NCBI GenBank assembly: GCA_023213395.1
Contig: CM041465.1
Span: 233,561,741-233,625,740 of the forward strand
DNA length: 64,000 bases
Direction: 5' to 3'
From: Cycas panzhihuaensis
Lineage: Eukaryota; Cycadophyta
The notes under the pieces were generated by a model. It was not told the DNA's origin. It worked only from the letters and a program-made list of their open reading frames with translations, and did not search any database. This document shows positions 11,990-23,094 of this stretch, piece by piece (positions within the stretch are counted from its first letter, which is position 1; each line of letters begins with the position of its first letter). Made by a program: the position numbers and the translations under genes.

Positions 11990-12275
11990 CAAAGATGTTC
12001 CTATCACATAATTAGGGATTTCATATGCTAGACATCCCTTGATCACATAGTCAGGTTGTGTTCCTTGACAACACAGTTGGGGTTTTCATACATACCAACC
12101 TTGAATCTTGATCACATATTTGTGGACTTTATATGTTAAATGTTATCATCGATCATGTAGTTGGGTGATGCCCCTTGATTGCATAGCCAGGGATTTCATA
12201 CATATTAGCCACAACCCTTGTTCACACTGTTAGGTTCTACCCCTTAATCACATAGTCAACATCTCATACGTGCTA
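11990..12275. repeat. Degenerate repeats around 'gatcacatag'
   Basis: Five or so imperfect units of about 50-60 bp, each with a form of 'ccttgatcacatagtcagg' followed by 'tttcatac' and a short variable part. Adjacent to the 165-bp duplication, so this area seems prone to replication slippage. Confidence 0.5.
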
Positions 12276-13335
12276 GGTTAGATGCATATAACATAATATA
12301 AACATAGTTATAGTTTAACATAACATAATAAATATATGTACATAGTAATGGACCCTTTCATTCTTTTTCCATAATAGCCTACTCCATCACTATGTCTTTT
12401 ATTACCCTAAAATTTTTGGGTTTGACTTAGAGTTTCTAGGGAAGATTTCTAACATGGTTTACAAGTAGTGGTTTCAACTAAGACATACAACATGACAATA
12501 ATCTATTCACAAAATTTCATTGCCAAAAAATGTATAAATGACCATGTCAAACATAACAACATATGCACACACACTCTAGGGTTCAAAATGAATAAAATCT
12601 ACTATAAATACTACAAAAACCTTGCAAAAAATAGCAAGGTCATACCAAAAAATCAAGAAGATCTACGCACAACCATCCTTGTTAGAAGACGAAAATTAGC
12701 CTTAAAAACAATGAGGAAAAGGACATTTTAGAGCCTTAGAGGTTGTTGGACATTCTAGCTTATGTAGTACATTAATCACACAATTAATAATCAACAACAT
12801 CCAACCAAGCATTGTCACAAACATCATATTCCACTACCAATCATTTATTTATTCAATCTAACCACTATTGTCAAGTGAAACTACTTTCACCAGCTGCACT
12901 ATAAACGATCCATGGTTACAAAATATTGGCTCTAGGCTAGAGGATTACTATGCCTTGATGTCATGCAAAATATGATATCTAGTTATCTAACCCTTTTACA
13001 ATGTTTCAATAAGTATTTATACTCCAATACATTAGTTATTATAGTCGATTATGAAAATTGCTTCCCAATTTGTCAGATCCATGTCGCTTCTAGTTGTGTT
13101 GGTTGCTCAGTATCGTTGCTATAGAACTCAGCCTTGCAATTGACTTGACAAGAACTAACACAAGTGGCTATCATCTCTCATAAAATTTGTGTGCTCTATT
13201 GTAGAGTATTGCGAAAAATATCAAAATTACATTAATAATATCTCTTGGACTTTATAAAAAGATAACTAATATTAATTACAAATAAATGAAATTTACAATG
13301 AAAGAAGAGAAAAGGAAGAAGCCAAAGAATATGGA
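12276..13335. other. No feature recognised
   Basis: AT-rich DNA with only short random open frames. Nothing in either strand resembles a known protein, RNA gene or transposon end. Confidence 0.4.
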
Positions 13336-13672
13336 GCTATCCACTCCCCTTTGAGCTCTTTTGGACTTCACCTATAACAAGAGAGACTAAGTTCACGGAA
13401 TTTGGACTGGTGAATGTCACAAGATAGAATTTAGTCTCTAATATTGTTCAAAAGAGGATCAAGGAGACGATAAAACCTCATGTTCCTAGTGCAAAGGGGG
13501 TGTATAACTTTTAATAGTAGACCCTCACCCCACTAACTCTCCCTTTAAGGCTCCACAAAGAATTCTTTTGAAAAGTTACCTTCTTTATCAAAATCAGATG
13601 AGGGAGCATGAGTTAAATTAGTCTCTCTTGTTATGGGTGAAGTCCACAAGAGCTCAAAGGGGAGTGGATAGC
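13336..13672. mobile_element. Fold-back / MITE-like element with 55-bp terminal inverted repeats
   Basis: Left arm 13336-13390 and right arm 13618-13672 are reverse complements with 2 mismatches in 55 bases (arms begin gctatccactcccctttgag). The loop of about 227 bp has no coding capacity. Size (337 bp), long arms and lack of ORFs fit a non-autonomous DNA transposon or a fold-back element. No clear target-site duplication flanks the arms. Confidence 0.7.
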
Positions 13673-14219
13673 AAAGTTAGTACATTAATGAGCCATTGAA
13701 ACTTGGTGAAGATTAGAGGGATTATGATAGGATGTAAAGATCCATCATTTTAGCTATGCAACTCAACCAAAAACGGATCCATAGGTATATCAACAAAGGG
13801 GAAGGAAGATATGTGGCCAGACCCCACTTAGTTAAATGCTATATACAAGTTTTTGAATTTTCCATGGATGAAATTCAATTATTTTTCTAAAATCTATTCC
13901 TACTTGATGAAAATCAGATTTCCATGTATTAGAAATGCTACAGGCCAAATTCAAAGCTCTAAAATTTTCTCACATAAGAGTTGATTTTTATGTATACATC
14001 ATGACAACCATAAATATTGATTTTTAACCATTAAATGAGGATGTAAGGGCTCAAAGAAGACTATAGTTGTGTGGAGGCCACATGGACTTGGTATAGGCCA
14101 TATAAAGTGGCCTCAAGGCTATATGATTGTGTATACAATTTGTACATATTGTGGGGCCCACTTACAAATTAAATAACCAAAAGGATGAAACTTGACCAAA
14201 ACTTTATAGGTAGATTTTT

Positions 14220-14640
14220 TTTAGGACAATTTGCAAGGAAAATGACAATGCACAAACACTAAACAAGCAATGAAACCAAAAGAGAGTACAAGAGAACAAC
14301 ACAGATTTTTTACGTGTAAAATCCTGGCAAAGTGCCAAGATAAAAAACCACTAGGCAAAGGTCTTTCCTTTATTAGCAGTAAGATTAGAAGTATATTTTT
14401 TTTTTTCATCCCATCAATACAACAACTTGATTAAAAAAAAAACACCAACTCCAAAACCACACCAAAAAATAGAGCCAAAAAAGCAAAAAGCAAAATTTTC
14501 TTTGTCTGTGACCTATTAGCCGTGTTCGAAACGGCCTACGGCCATACCGTAGCCTAATGACAACAAACAACTTTTAGCTGCCTAGGGGGGCAGCAGTCTG
14601 CCCCCTTGGGACTCCCCAACAATTTTTGCACCTAGCACAA
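14220..14640 (-). mobile_element. Possible LTR fragment of a copia-type element
   Basis: Contains a motif often seen in the R-U5 part of plant copia LTRs ('aacaacacagattttttacg', 'aaaaaaccac', 'ggcaaaggtctttcctttat') and a C-rich 'cagtctgcccccttggga' stretch. No PBS, partner LTR or coding domain was found, so this is a weak call from resemblance only. Confidence 0.25.
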
Positions 14641-16020
14641 TGCTCAGTGCGAGGAAAATTTTACACATCAAATGTACAATCATCATATTGGAAACTAGAA
14701 TTGACTTCACATCCAACAAATCAACCATTAAGAACTCAGGAAATTGTGGAAATGAACTCAAAAATTGAAACCCTAATATATGAAAGAAATCAAGGGCAAA
14801 ATGATGATAAAAGAATGCATAAAAACCCGAACTTTAATGGGAGAAAAATTATGAAAATTTAGAGCTATGATTCAAATTTACAAATAGACCTTTTGGGTGG
14901 ACTAAAACTTAGAAACCATTTATTTAAATGGTTGAAAATTATATTTTAATGGATAAGTCCTCATTTTATGGCACCAAACCCTTGTTGAGTACATTGGCCA
15001 TTATCGCCATTTGTTATAAACAGAATTTTATTCATCAAACTATGTGAAACTAGGGTATTTGATGGCTGAAATGATCTATTATGATGTATTGCTCTCTTAG
15101 GGTTGTGTATGCATGCATGGTGAAACCCTACCATACTAAGGTTTATATGTTTCTATGGTTGAATGTTGCTTATTGTGTTTAGAAGGGTGCATGCAAATTA
15201 TTAAGAAGCTATAGGTGATGTTTCATGGTTAATTGATGCTCTACATGCATTGAGTATGTGCTTAATAATAAATTTATGATTAATACACCCATGGTTTTAT
15301 GTGGTGAAACACAAAGTTATGATGTTGCAGTAGGATGACCCATAGACTAGGAGTATAGGATGCTTACATTGGATCCATGCCTCTTAGGTAGATTTGGCGG
15401 GCCCATAAGAGGCTTAATACATTTTTCTATTTGGCGCATGCATACCCTGAGTTGGCTTTGTAAGTCCCTTGTTAGTGGCCTAAGACATGCTTGTGTGGCT
15501 CTAAGTCTTGTAAAGTTTTATGCTATTTGGGTTGTAATGCTTGTTGGTACTCTTGGGTTGGTAAGAGATCAAGTTCGAAGAAAGTGGTAACTGATTACCT
15601 GTTGAGGATTGAGAGAGCTCAGTTCTCCTCCCTTATGCTACCATCTAGACTTGCACATGGTCAGTGCTTCCAAGATGAGCTAAAAACTCAAGGTGCATCC
15701 TTCCTAATAATGGAGAGATCATTCCATAAATGATGATGGTTTCCAGTGCACCTAAGGAGGTTGGACTACTGTGTGTGGTCATCTCATGTCTAAAAATGAG
15801 GCCTTGACACCATTTCCATGCTAGCACAGCAGGTTGTGTTGTCTGCAGATTTAGGCCGTTGCAAATGGAGGTTTATGGTGGATTTTCATTCTCTTTAGGA
15901 GGTGGCCACTTGATTCTATCCATGTGGTGGGGGCAATGCATATGAAGATGCCTTGTGGTGGGCTCACAACCAATAAGCTACAAGTCCTTCACCTATAACC
16001 CTCGCTAATGGTCTGACTCC
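14641..16020. other. No feature recognised
   Basis: Scattered short open frames (for example 15360-15590) with no domain signature. It may be ancient transposon debris; nothing specific can be supported. Confidence 0.35.
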
Positions 16021-16358
16021 AACTTGAATATCAATTTATAATTGATTGTTTAACAAATTATTTGAGAAAACAAACTCATCCAGCTTCTTATGCAAATCCA
16101 TGATTTGCGACATAGTGGTGGCCATGAGTTTGGAAAACTCATCTACTTCATATTGCACTTGTTTGTTTTATGATTCCATGTTTTTCAATGCACAAGTATC
16201 TCTTCTTCTCTTGGCCATTTGAAATCCCTGTAGGTATCTACAGATATCTCAATCAATTTGGACTTCTTCTACATTACTTTAATTGGTCAATCTTGAAACC
16301 CATTCGCATGCAATTGAAGTCTATCCAACAATTGAACTGAATTATTCCTAGGTGTAAA
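16021..16358 (-). pseudogene. Possible gag-like remnant, left half (split by copia-A)
   Basis: Minus-strand reading includes 'VQYEVDEFSKLMATTMSQIM' and 'DLHKKLDEFVFSNNLLN', a hydrophilic helical segment. The sequence right of copia-A (21642-21990) also reads best on the minus strand, so both flanks may be one older element split by copia-A. No zinc finger or pol domain is seen, so the identity is a guess. Confidence 0.25.
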
Positions 16359-16560
16359 TGTTAGAATATAATGTTTTATCTAGGAACATTAGAGAAAGGG
16401 GGCAATGTGTTTGAGACCCTCATTATATTTAATTCTTATGTTTAATGTTACAATCATGTAACGGTTATGAAGTTTGTTGTATATAAAGGAGGTTTCTCTC
16501 CATCAATAATCAATAGAGTGATTCCATTCTTCCTTAGTGTTGGGGGTCTGATTTTCCACA
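16359..16560 (+). repeat. copia-A 5' LTR
   Basis: 202 bp, starts tgttagaatata and ends ttttccaca. It contains a TATA-like word in 'gttgtatataaagg' near 16478-16491, about 70 bp before its end, as expected for the LTR promoter. The start 'tgttagaatataatgtttta' is shared in variant form with copia-B and copia-C in this window. Confidence 0.95.
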
Positions 16561-16572
16561 TGGTTTCAGAGC
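16561..16572 (+). other. copia-A primer-binding site (initiator tRNA-Met)
   Basis: tggtttcagagc immediately follows the 5' LTR with no spacer; one mismatch to tggtatcagagc. Minus-strand DNA synthesis would be primed here. Confidence 0.9.
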
Positions 16573-17290
16573 AGGGAAATTTGCTTGCCCGAAGAGAAAT
16601 AGTCAAAGAATTGTTGAAGGAGAATAATAATACTCGAAGACAAAGATTGATTTAAAGCGTTGAGACAAAGATCAAAATTCAGAAGACCAAAAGACTGCAG
16701 AAGCTCCACTGTATAGAATCGTACAGACTTGTACAAACAAAATTTTGAAGGTTGTTAGAATTCAACGAAACTTGGCCAGATTGAAGATCTCATCAAGGGC
16801 GTCATTTTCTTCAACTACGTCGAATTGATCTGAAATCATCTTGATGTCGTTTTCCCCCTCTGAACAATCCACGCAGATTTAGGGCTTCTCCATCAAATTT
16901 CTCTTAGATTTCTTCGAGTTTCCAGGTAATACTTGTTCTAAACTCAATGCTTGTACCTTTCAAAGACATCAAGACCAATTTTGAAGAGAATTTTTCCAAA
17001 TTTGAAGTTTTTTTAGCATTTTTTCAAAAAACCCTAGTTACTAATTTTGACTTTTTGGGCCAGTTTTCTCCTAAACTAGAAACTGCCTTCAAAATTTGAC
17101 TGCAGATATGAACTTGTCTTGAAATTCTCTTTGGTTTGACATACTCATTTCTTAAATCCGTACACTTTGATTTTTGTACAGAAATCCGTATGACTGTACG
17201 GTTTGGCATTGATTGTAGGCATTAAAATCTTTGATATTCATCTTTTTGACTCTATTAGTCCTTTTGAATTTTTCCTCAACCAAGTTCATC

Positions 17291-18391
17291 ATGGCATCCT
17301 TGATTCCAGGCCTAAGTGTCACTAATAAATTGACTGGAAATAACTATAATGGATGGAGGATTAAAATGGAAGCCCTCTTATGTGCTAAAAATGCATGGAA
17401 ACTGACCATAGGAGAAGAAAAAATGCTCGATGCTGAAGAAGATGCTCAAAAGAATTGGAAAGAAAGAAATAATGTAGGAGTAATAACGTTAAAACTATTT
17501 GTTTCTAATTATTTATTGATATATACAGACAAACTAAATACTTGCTCTCAAATATGGAAAACCCTAGAAAATCTATATGCTCAAAAGAATAGAGCAAGGA
17601 TTGTTACTCTAAAAGAAGAACTATTTAAACTGGTTATGAAAGAAATAGACACTGTAGCTGACTTCATTCACAAGGTCACCACTATCCGGAATGAACTTTT
17701 GAGTACTGGGGAAGTAATTTCAGAAAAGGAAATTGTTGAAATGGTAGCAAGAAAACTTCCCAAGGCCTTTGATGTGACCATTAATACCATTACCAATACC
17801 GGCATAATTGAAGAAATATCACTTGATGATTTGACTGGCATGTTGATGAGACAGGAACAAAGGAATAGAAGATACGAAGATGAAATAGAAGATGCCTTTG
17901 CAACAAGACTCAACATAGGAGGCTCAAGAGGAAGAGGGCACTTCAGAGGAAGAGGATGCACATCAGAGTTCAAGACTCCTTCATGTGGAAGATGGCCAAA
18001 AAACTGAGGTTGGGGTTGCATGTACACTCCAAGAGATGCTCAGGTTTGCTTCCATTGCGGCAAACATGGTCACTTTTCAAGTCAATATCAGATGTTTAAT
18101 ATCTATTATCACTGTAGACAGTCGGGGCACTATCTGTATCAATGTCGTCAAAGAAGAGATGAGATTCAGAGAGGGAAAAGACCTGTCGGCAACTACATCA
18201 AGGATCAATTAGAGGAGGAAGAAGAAGAAGAAATAGCTTTCGTTGCTGCCCTATCAACTAGTCTTCATGACTCTGATGTATGGTTCATCGACTTAGGGGT
18301 GTCCAGGCACATGACAAACACAAGGATTAGTTTGAGTCAATCAAAAGCTATTCATCAAAGGCAGTCGAGCTTGGAGATAAGCACCCTTTGA
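17291..18391 (+). pseudogene. copia-A gag and start of protease
   Basis: Gag begins at the ATG at 17291 ('MASLIPGL...'), chosen because the same start context recurs in copia-B at 43481. The UBN2-type gag core runs to about 17920 ('NNYNGWRIKMEALL', 'LYAQKNRARIVTLKEELF', 'DFIHKVTTIRNELL'), then an Arg/Gly-rich tail. An in-frame TGA at 18005 interrupts it; the same frame continues to two damaged zinc knuckles (CFHCGKHGHFSSQY at 18047 has lost its last Cys, and the second has lost its first Cys). The protease motif WFIDLGVSRHMT (18281) has D-L-G in place of D-S-G, so the protease would be inactive. Confidence 0.9.
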
Positions 18392-19667
18392 GTATTGAAG
18401 GAGTAAGAACTATTGCCATAAATTTGCAAGGTTCTGTGAAAAAGGTTGGTAATGTAATCTTTGTACCTGAACTCGAGATGAATCTCTTGTTAGTATCTCA
18501 ACTAAGCAACAAGGCTTGAGAACCATTTTTGATGAAAAGGGAATGTGCTATGTGTTGGATATAAAAAATGGAGGTGCTGTCATTGCTAAGGGAGTGAATT
18601 ACAATGATCTGTACAAATTGTTGTCAATTCCTGTTGATCCCAACATAGATATAAAAGCATTCTCTATTGTAAATCCCAATAATAATAAAGTATGGCATTT
18701 GAAGTATGGACACCTTCCCTTGGATAAATTAAAAATGATAAAGAAAAATAATGTAGTAAATGGTCTTCCTTCCATCTCATCAGAGGATTTTGTTTGCAAA
18801 GGCTCTCAATGTGGAAAACAACATCATTTTCCCTTTAGAACTAATAAATGTTGTGCTCAAGAGAAACTAGAGTTAATACACATAGACTTGTGTGGTCCTC
18901 TAACACCTCTATCTATAAATGGTTCTAGATATTTCTTAATCTTCATTGATAATTCCACTAGAATAGTGTGGGTGTATTTCATTCATAATAAGCCAGATGT
19001 GTTTGATACATTTAAGGAATTTAAAACTGAGATAGAGTTAGAATCAGGATGTAAAATCAAATGTATCAAGTTAGACAATGGAGGAGAATATATCTCAAAG
19101 GAATTCCTTGACTTCTGCAAAGCTAGGGGCATTCAGAGATAGTTCATAACTCCTTATACACCTTAGTCAAATGGTGTAGTTGAATGAAAGAATAGAATTA
19201 TAATGGAAATGGCTTGAAGTATGATCCATGAAAAACAAGTTTTGAGGGCCTACTGGGCAGAGGTAGTAAATACAACTCATTACCTAATCAATCAAAGTCC
19301 AACAATAGCACTGCAGTAGATAACTCTAGAAGAAGCCTGGACTGGAAGGAAACCTGATTTAAGTAATCTAAGAATCTTTGGTAGTCAGGCCTTTGTATAT
19401 ATTCTAGATAAATCTAGGACAAAACTAGATTCAAAATGCATAGAATGTGTTATGGTAGGGTACAATAAAACCTCACGAGGGTACAAATGCATAGATCCCA
19501 AGACAAATAAAATCTATGTAAGTAGAGATGTAGTCTTCAATGAAGATTTTCCATTCGAGGTCAAGTCTCCAATACAAACAATTGAAGGAATGGCCAGAAT
19601 CAAATCTCAAGAAGAACTATTTGTTGAAAAATCAGGAGTGACGACAGAACTAGAACTAGAAGAATAA
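18392..19667 (+). pseudogene. copia-A GAG-pre-integrase and integrase
   Basis: After a frameshift the frame from 18516 gives the pre-integrase zinc region ('VWHLKYGHLPLDKLK', 'CGKQHHFPF') and the integrase core: 'ELIHIDLCGPL' (first Asp), 'IKCIKLDNGGEYISKEF' (second Asp) and 'SNGVVE' (Glu, near 19174). Stops at about 19139, 19167 and 19185 lie in the third catalytic segment. The C-terminal part 'IECVMVGYNKTSRGYKCIDP' is well preserved to 19667. Confidence 0.92.
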
Positions 19668-19849
19668 AAATCTATTTCTCATAGTGAAGAAGAACCTTTA
19701 TCAGAAGAATCAGCTTCAAAAGCACCACAGAAAAAGGTACCAAAATGGTACATCAAAACCATAGAAGAAGGAAAAGGAGATATGTTCACACATAGGACCA
19801 GAAGTCAACAACAACAGCATCAAGCCCTCTTCAGCAGACTACAACCATA

Positions 19850-21420
19850 ATCATTTGAAGAAGCGAAAGAGCATGCTGAGTGGAGAACAGCCATGGATGC
19901 AGAGATGGATGCCATAGCCAAGAATCAAACATGGGACCTGGTAGAACTACCTCCCAATAAGCCAGTAGTTAATTGCAAATGGGTGTACAAAATAAAAGAG
20001 AGTGCAGATGGAAAAATAGAAAAATTCAAAGCAAGATTTGTGGCAAAAGGATACACCCAGACTGTTAGAATTGACTTTGATGAGACTTTTTCACTTGTGG
20101 CAAAAATGAATACAGTTCAAACAGTGATAGCACTAACAGCTCAAAAGAACTAGAAAATCTACTAGTTAGATGTTAAAAGTGCCTTTCTGCACGAAGAACT
20201 GGAAGAAGAAGTTTACATGCACCAACCCGAAGGCTATGTCCAGTCTGGACAAGAATACCGAGTATGTAAACTCAAAAAGGCACCGTATGGTTTGAAATAG
20301 GCCCCCAGGGCGTGGTACACTAGACTAGACCAATATCTATCCCATAATGGCTTCCAAAGGAGCAATTTTAGTTCAAGTCTCTACATAAAAAGAAATAATG
20401 GAATAATTTCAATTATAGTAGTCTATGTTGATGATATGATACTCACTAGAGATGACACCAAGTCTATCTCAGACATAAAAAGTCAGTCAGAAAAGGATTT
20501 TGAGATGATTGACTTCGGGTCCTTTGAACTACTATCTAGGAATAGAAATTGAGCAAAATGAAAAGCATATTGCACTCTCACAAGGCAAGTATATCAGAGA
20601 TATGTTGAATAAGTTCCAAATGGAAAACTACAACAAATGTGCAACCCCTATGGAAGTAAACTACAATCCAGTCCAAGAAGAAGGAGAGCCTTTAGTTGAT
20701 TGCACACTTTACAGACAACTGATTGGAAGTCTTATTTATCTCACTGCCACAAGACCTGACATCTCACATTCAGTAGGTCTAGTTTCCAGATACATGCAGG
20801 AGCCCAAGTTAAAACTTTGGAAGGCTGCAAAAAGAATATTTAGATACCTGAGAGGGACAATAGATCTAAGATTGGTATACAACAAAGAAGAGTCAACACA
20901 ATTGATTGGGTATTGCGATTACGGTAGGCGGTGATAAGGATACTAGAAGATCCACCAGTGGATATTGTTTCTTCCTTGGGTCAGTTGTCATTTCATGGTG
21001 TAGTAAGAAGCAACTCACTGTTGCACTTTCTTCTTTGGGTCAGTTGTCATTTTATGGTGCAGTAAGAAGCAACTCACTGTTGCACTTTCTTCAACCAAAG
21101 CAGAATACAAATCAGCAGTCAGTGCAACTTGTGAAGCTCTTTGGCTCCGACAACTACTAAGAGACATGAACCAACTACAACAAGAACCAACGATGTTGCT
21201 CTATGATAATCAAAGTGCAATTAAGCTGGCCAAAAACCCTTCTAGCATGCATGAACAAAGCACATAGAAGTGCATCGTCACTTCATTTGAGAAATGGTGC
21301 AAAATAAAGACATCGATCTAACATATTGCCCAACAACAGATCAAGTTGCAGATATATTAACAAAAACACTTGGGAGAGAGAAGTTTGAAACTCTTAGAGA
21401 AAGATTAGGTTTAAAAAGGA
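19850..21420 (+). pseudogene. copia-A reverse transcriptase and RNase H
   Basis: RT starts near 'SFEEAKEHAEWRTAMDAEMD' and has 'NQTWDLVELP', '[16 protein letters not shown]', 'LDVKSAFL', and an intact YVDDM box at 20424-20438. Stops interrupt it at about 20152, 20164 and 20298. A frameshift near 20510 moves the frame; RNase H follows ('YYLGIEIEQNE', 'LIGSLIYLTATRPDISHSV', '[13 protein letters not shown]'). A 59-bp tandem duplication at 20976-21093 shifts the frame again inside RNase H. The tail 'DLTYCPTTDQVADILTKTLG' sits near 21317-21376. Confidence 0.92.
20976..21093. repeat. 59-bp tandem duplication inside copia-A RNase H
   Basis: 20976-21034 and 21035-21093 are adjacent copies (ttgggtcagttgtcatttca and a near-identical second copy). 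59 is not a multiple of three, so the duplication alone would inactivate RNase H. Confidence 0.9.
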
Positions 21421-21429
21421 TAAAACATT

Positions 21430-21438
21430 AAGAGAGGG
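21430..21438 (+). other. copia-A polypurine tract
   Basis: aagagaggg directly before the TG of the 3' LTR: the plus-strand primer site. Confidence 0.85.
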
Positions 21439-21641
21439 TGTTAGAATATAATGTTTTATCCTAGGAACATTAGAGAAATGGGGCAATGTGTTTAAGACCC
21501 TCATTATATTTAATTCTTATGTTTAATGTTACAATCATGTAACGGTTACAAAGTTTGTTGTATATAAAGGAGATTTCTCTCCATCAATAATCAGTAGAGT
21601 GATTCCATTCTTCCTCAATGTTGAGGGCCTAATTTTCTACA
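21439..21641 (+). repeat. copia-A 3' LTR
   Basis: 203 bp, about 94% identical by eye to 16359-16560. It starts tgttagaatata and ends ttttctaca. Most of the differences from the 5' LTR are transitions. Confidence 0.95.
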
Positions 21642-21990
21642 CTAAATGTGCTCTTCCAAATAATTAATAACAATTTTGGTTTTGCCATTATCGTTTTTTA
21701 TTGGTATATCTTGAAATGTTGCTATAAGTTCGAGGATCCATTTGTCTATGTCGATTGTGTCCTTTATGGTGAATGTGGGATGATGAGTTATTCATTGTAC
21801 TGAACATCTGTGTTGGTAGCATTTTTAGGACCATTATTGCTATCAAGTGAGGATTCAGACTTAGTTTCTATAAGAATGGATAGTTTGTTGTCAATTTGTT
21901 TCATCCATTCCTTAATGAAATTGAGGGCGAGAACTGATGTTTTTGGTGGAGTCATCCTTGGTAGCCATTTTGGATTTTTTTCTTGTATTT
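21642..21990 (-). pseudogene. Possible gag-like remnant, right half
   Basis: Minus-strand reading from 21972 gives 'MATKDDSTKN', then after a frameshift 'FIKEWMKQIDNKLSILIETK' and later 'DIDKWILELIATFQDI' up to the copia-A junction. The Trp-bearing helix resembles the start of retrotransposon gag cores but is not diagnostic. It would be the N-terminal half of the frame continuing at 16358-16021. Confidence 0.3.
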
Positions 21991-23089
21991 GATTGTGGTG
22001 GGTTTTTGGCTCTTGAGGGAAGTTGTAGTATCACATAGATTTTTTTGTTGCTTTTGTAGACTTTGCAAAGAAATTCCAGAAGGTCAAAAAATTAAGTAAA
22101 GCACCTTTTCATTAATTTAGCACCAAAAACATATGATCATTGGATAAAATCAAGAAGGGTAGACTTCAAATGATTATCCAATGTAGTTTGATTAAAATTA
22201 AACTTTAGAAATAAAGCATTTTGAAATAACAAACCATTGTTTTGAGTATGCAGTTCATTGCCACCACATTTGAGATTGTCTACTTACAACAAAGGGTAGA
22301 AAAGGCCGAGAGATCCTTATGGAAGGATTTGGATAATGTCAGAGGGCTCACGGAATGATTCTAGGAGCCAAGAAAATTGCATAATGCTTCAAAACAAAAA
22401 ATTAACAACTGTTGTTCCAATGTTTTTTAGCTACTGTGGAGAAACTAAGTTGAGCATGTTCTTGAGACAACTACAATGAGACCTGGAGGCTAATGGGCAA
22501 ACCCACAAGAAAAGAAAGGCCAAACATTGACTTGTAATTAAGCCCATGATCTTGTAGAGTTGCTACCAACAATTTAGATGCTATGTTCAGATTTCGAATG
22601 CAGTTATTGCAAATTTCATGTGTTGAGGGATCTGAACACTATGGCTTGGTGAAGGAGCATTCAATGAATGCTACAATTGGATTGTGCCAAATCCGATACC
22701 ACTTATAATGGACCAATGTTCCACTACTTGATAATCGATTATTCATAACGATTTTCATAAATAAATTGCCAAATGCAAGAAATTGATGTGGAAACAATGA
22801 TCGAGAAAACTTTGAATAGGAAAATTAATTTCTTCTTGCACGAAGAGATTTGTATTGAAAAATGATTCTTCAATATATCCATACAAGGGATTCAGAGGAT
22901 ATTTATGCTAGTATGCTCGACAACTCTTCATGGTTCACTACTTTTCATGTTCATGATGGTTCAAATCCTAGTTCTATATTATCATTAAGTAGTCAAACTA
23001 ACTAATGATAGTTATTAATATGAGTTGTGGGACCCACAACAAATTCATTAACACTTCATATCTTAGTCCTTAATTCTTGTTGTATACAC
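21991..23089. other. No feature recognised
   Basis: Non-coding, AT-rich flank left of the large gypsy-B element. No known domains in either strand. The five bases before the element (aacat, 23090-23094) are its target duplication. Confidence 0.4.
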
Positions 23090-23094
23090 AACAT

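Larger units (their letters stand above)
16359..21641 (+). mobile_element. Complete but inactive Ty1/copia retrotransposon (copia-A)
   Basis: 5.28 kb, bounded by 202/203-bp LTRs with TG...CA ends, a PBS right after the 5' LTR and a purine tract right before the 3' LTR. Gene order gag, protease, integrase, RT, RNase H (integrase before RT) defines Ty1/copia. Flanking 5-mers are gtaaa (16354-16358) and ctaaa (21642-21646), a target duplication with one change. The two LTRs differ at about 12 of 202 positions plus one indel. The coding region has about ten stops and at least three frameshifts. Confidence 0.95.

Noticed and set aside
17668-18027. 119-codon minus-strand ORF
   Set aside because: Shadow of the copia-A gag frame.
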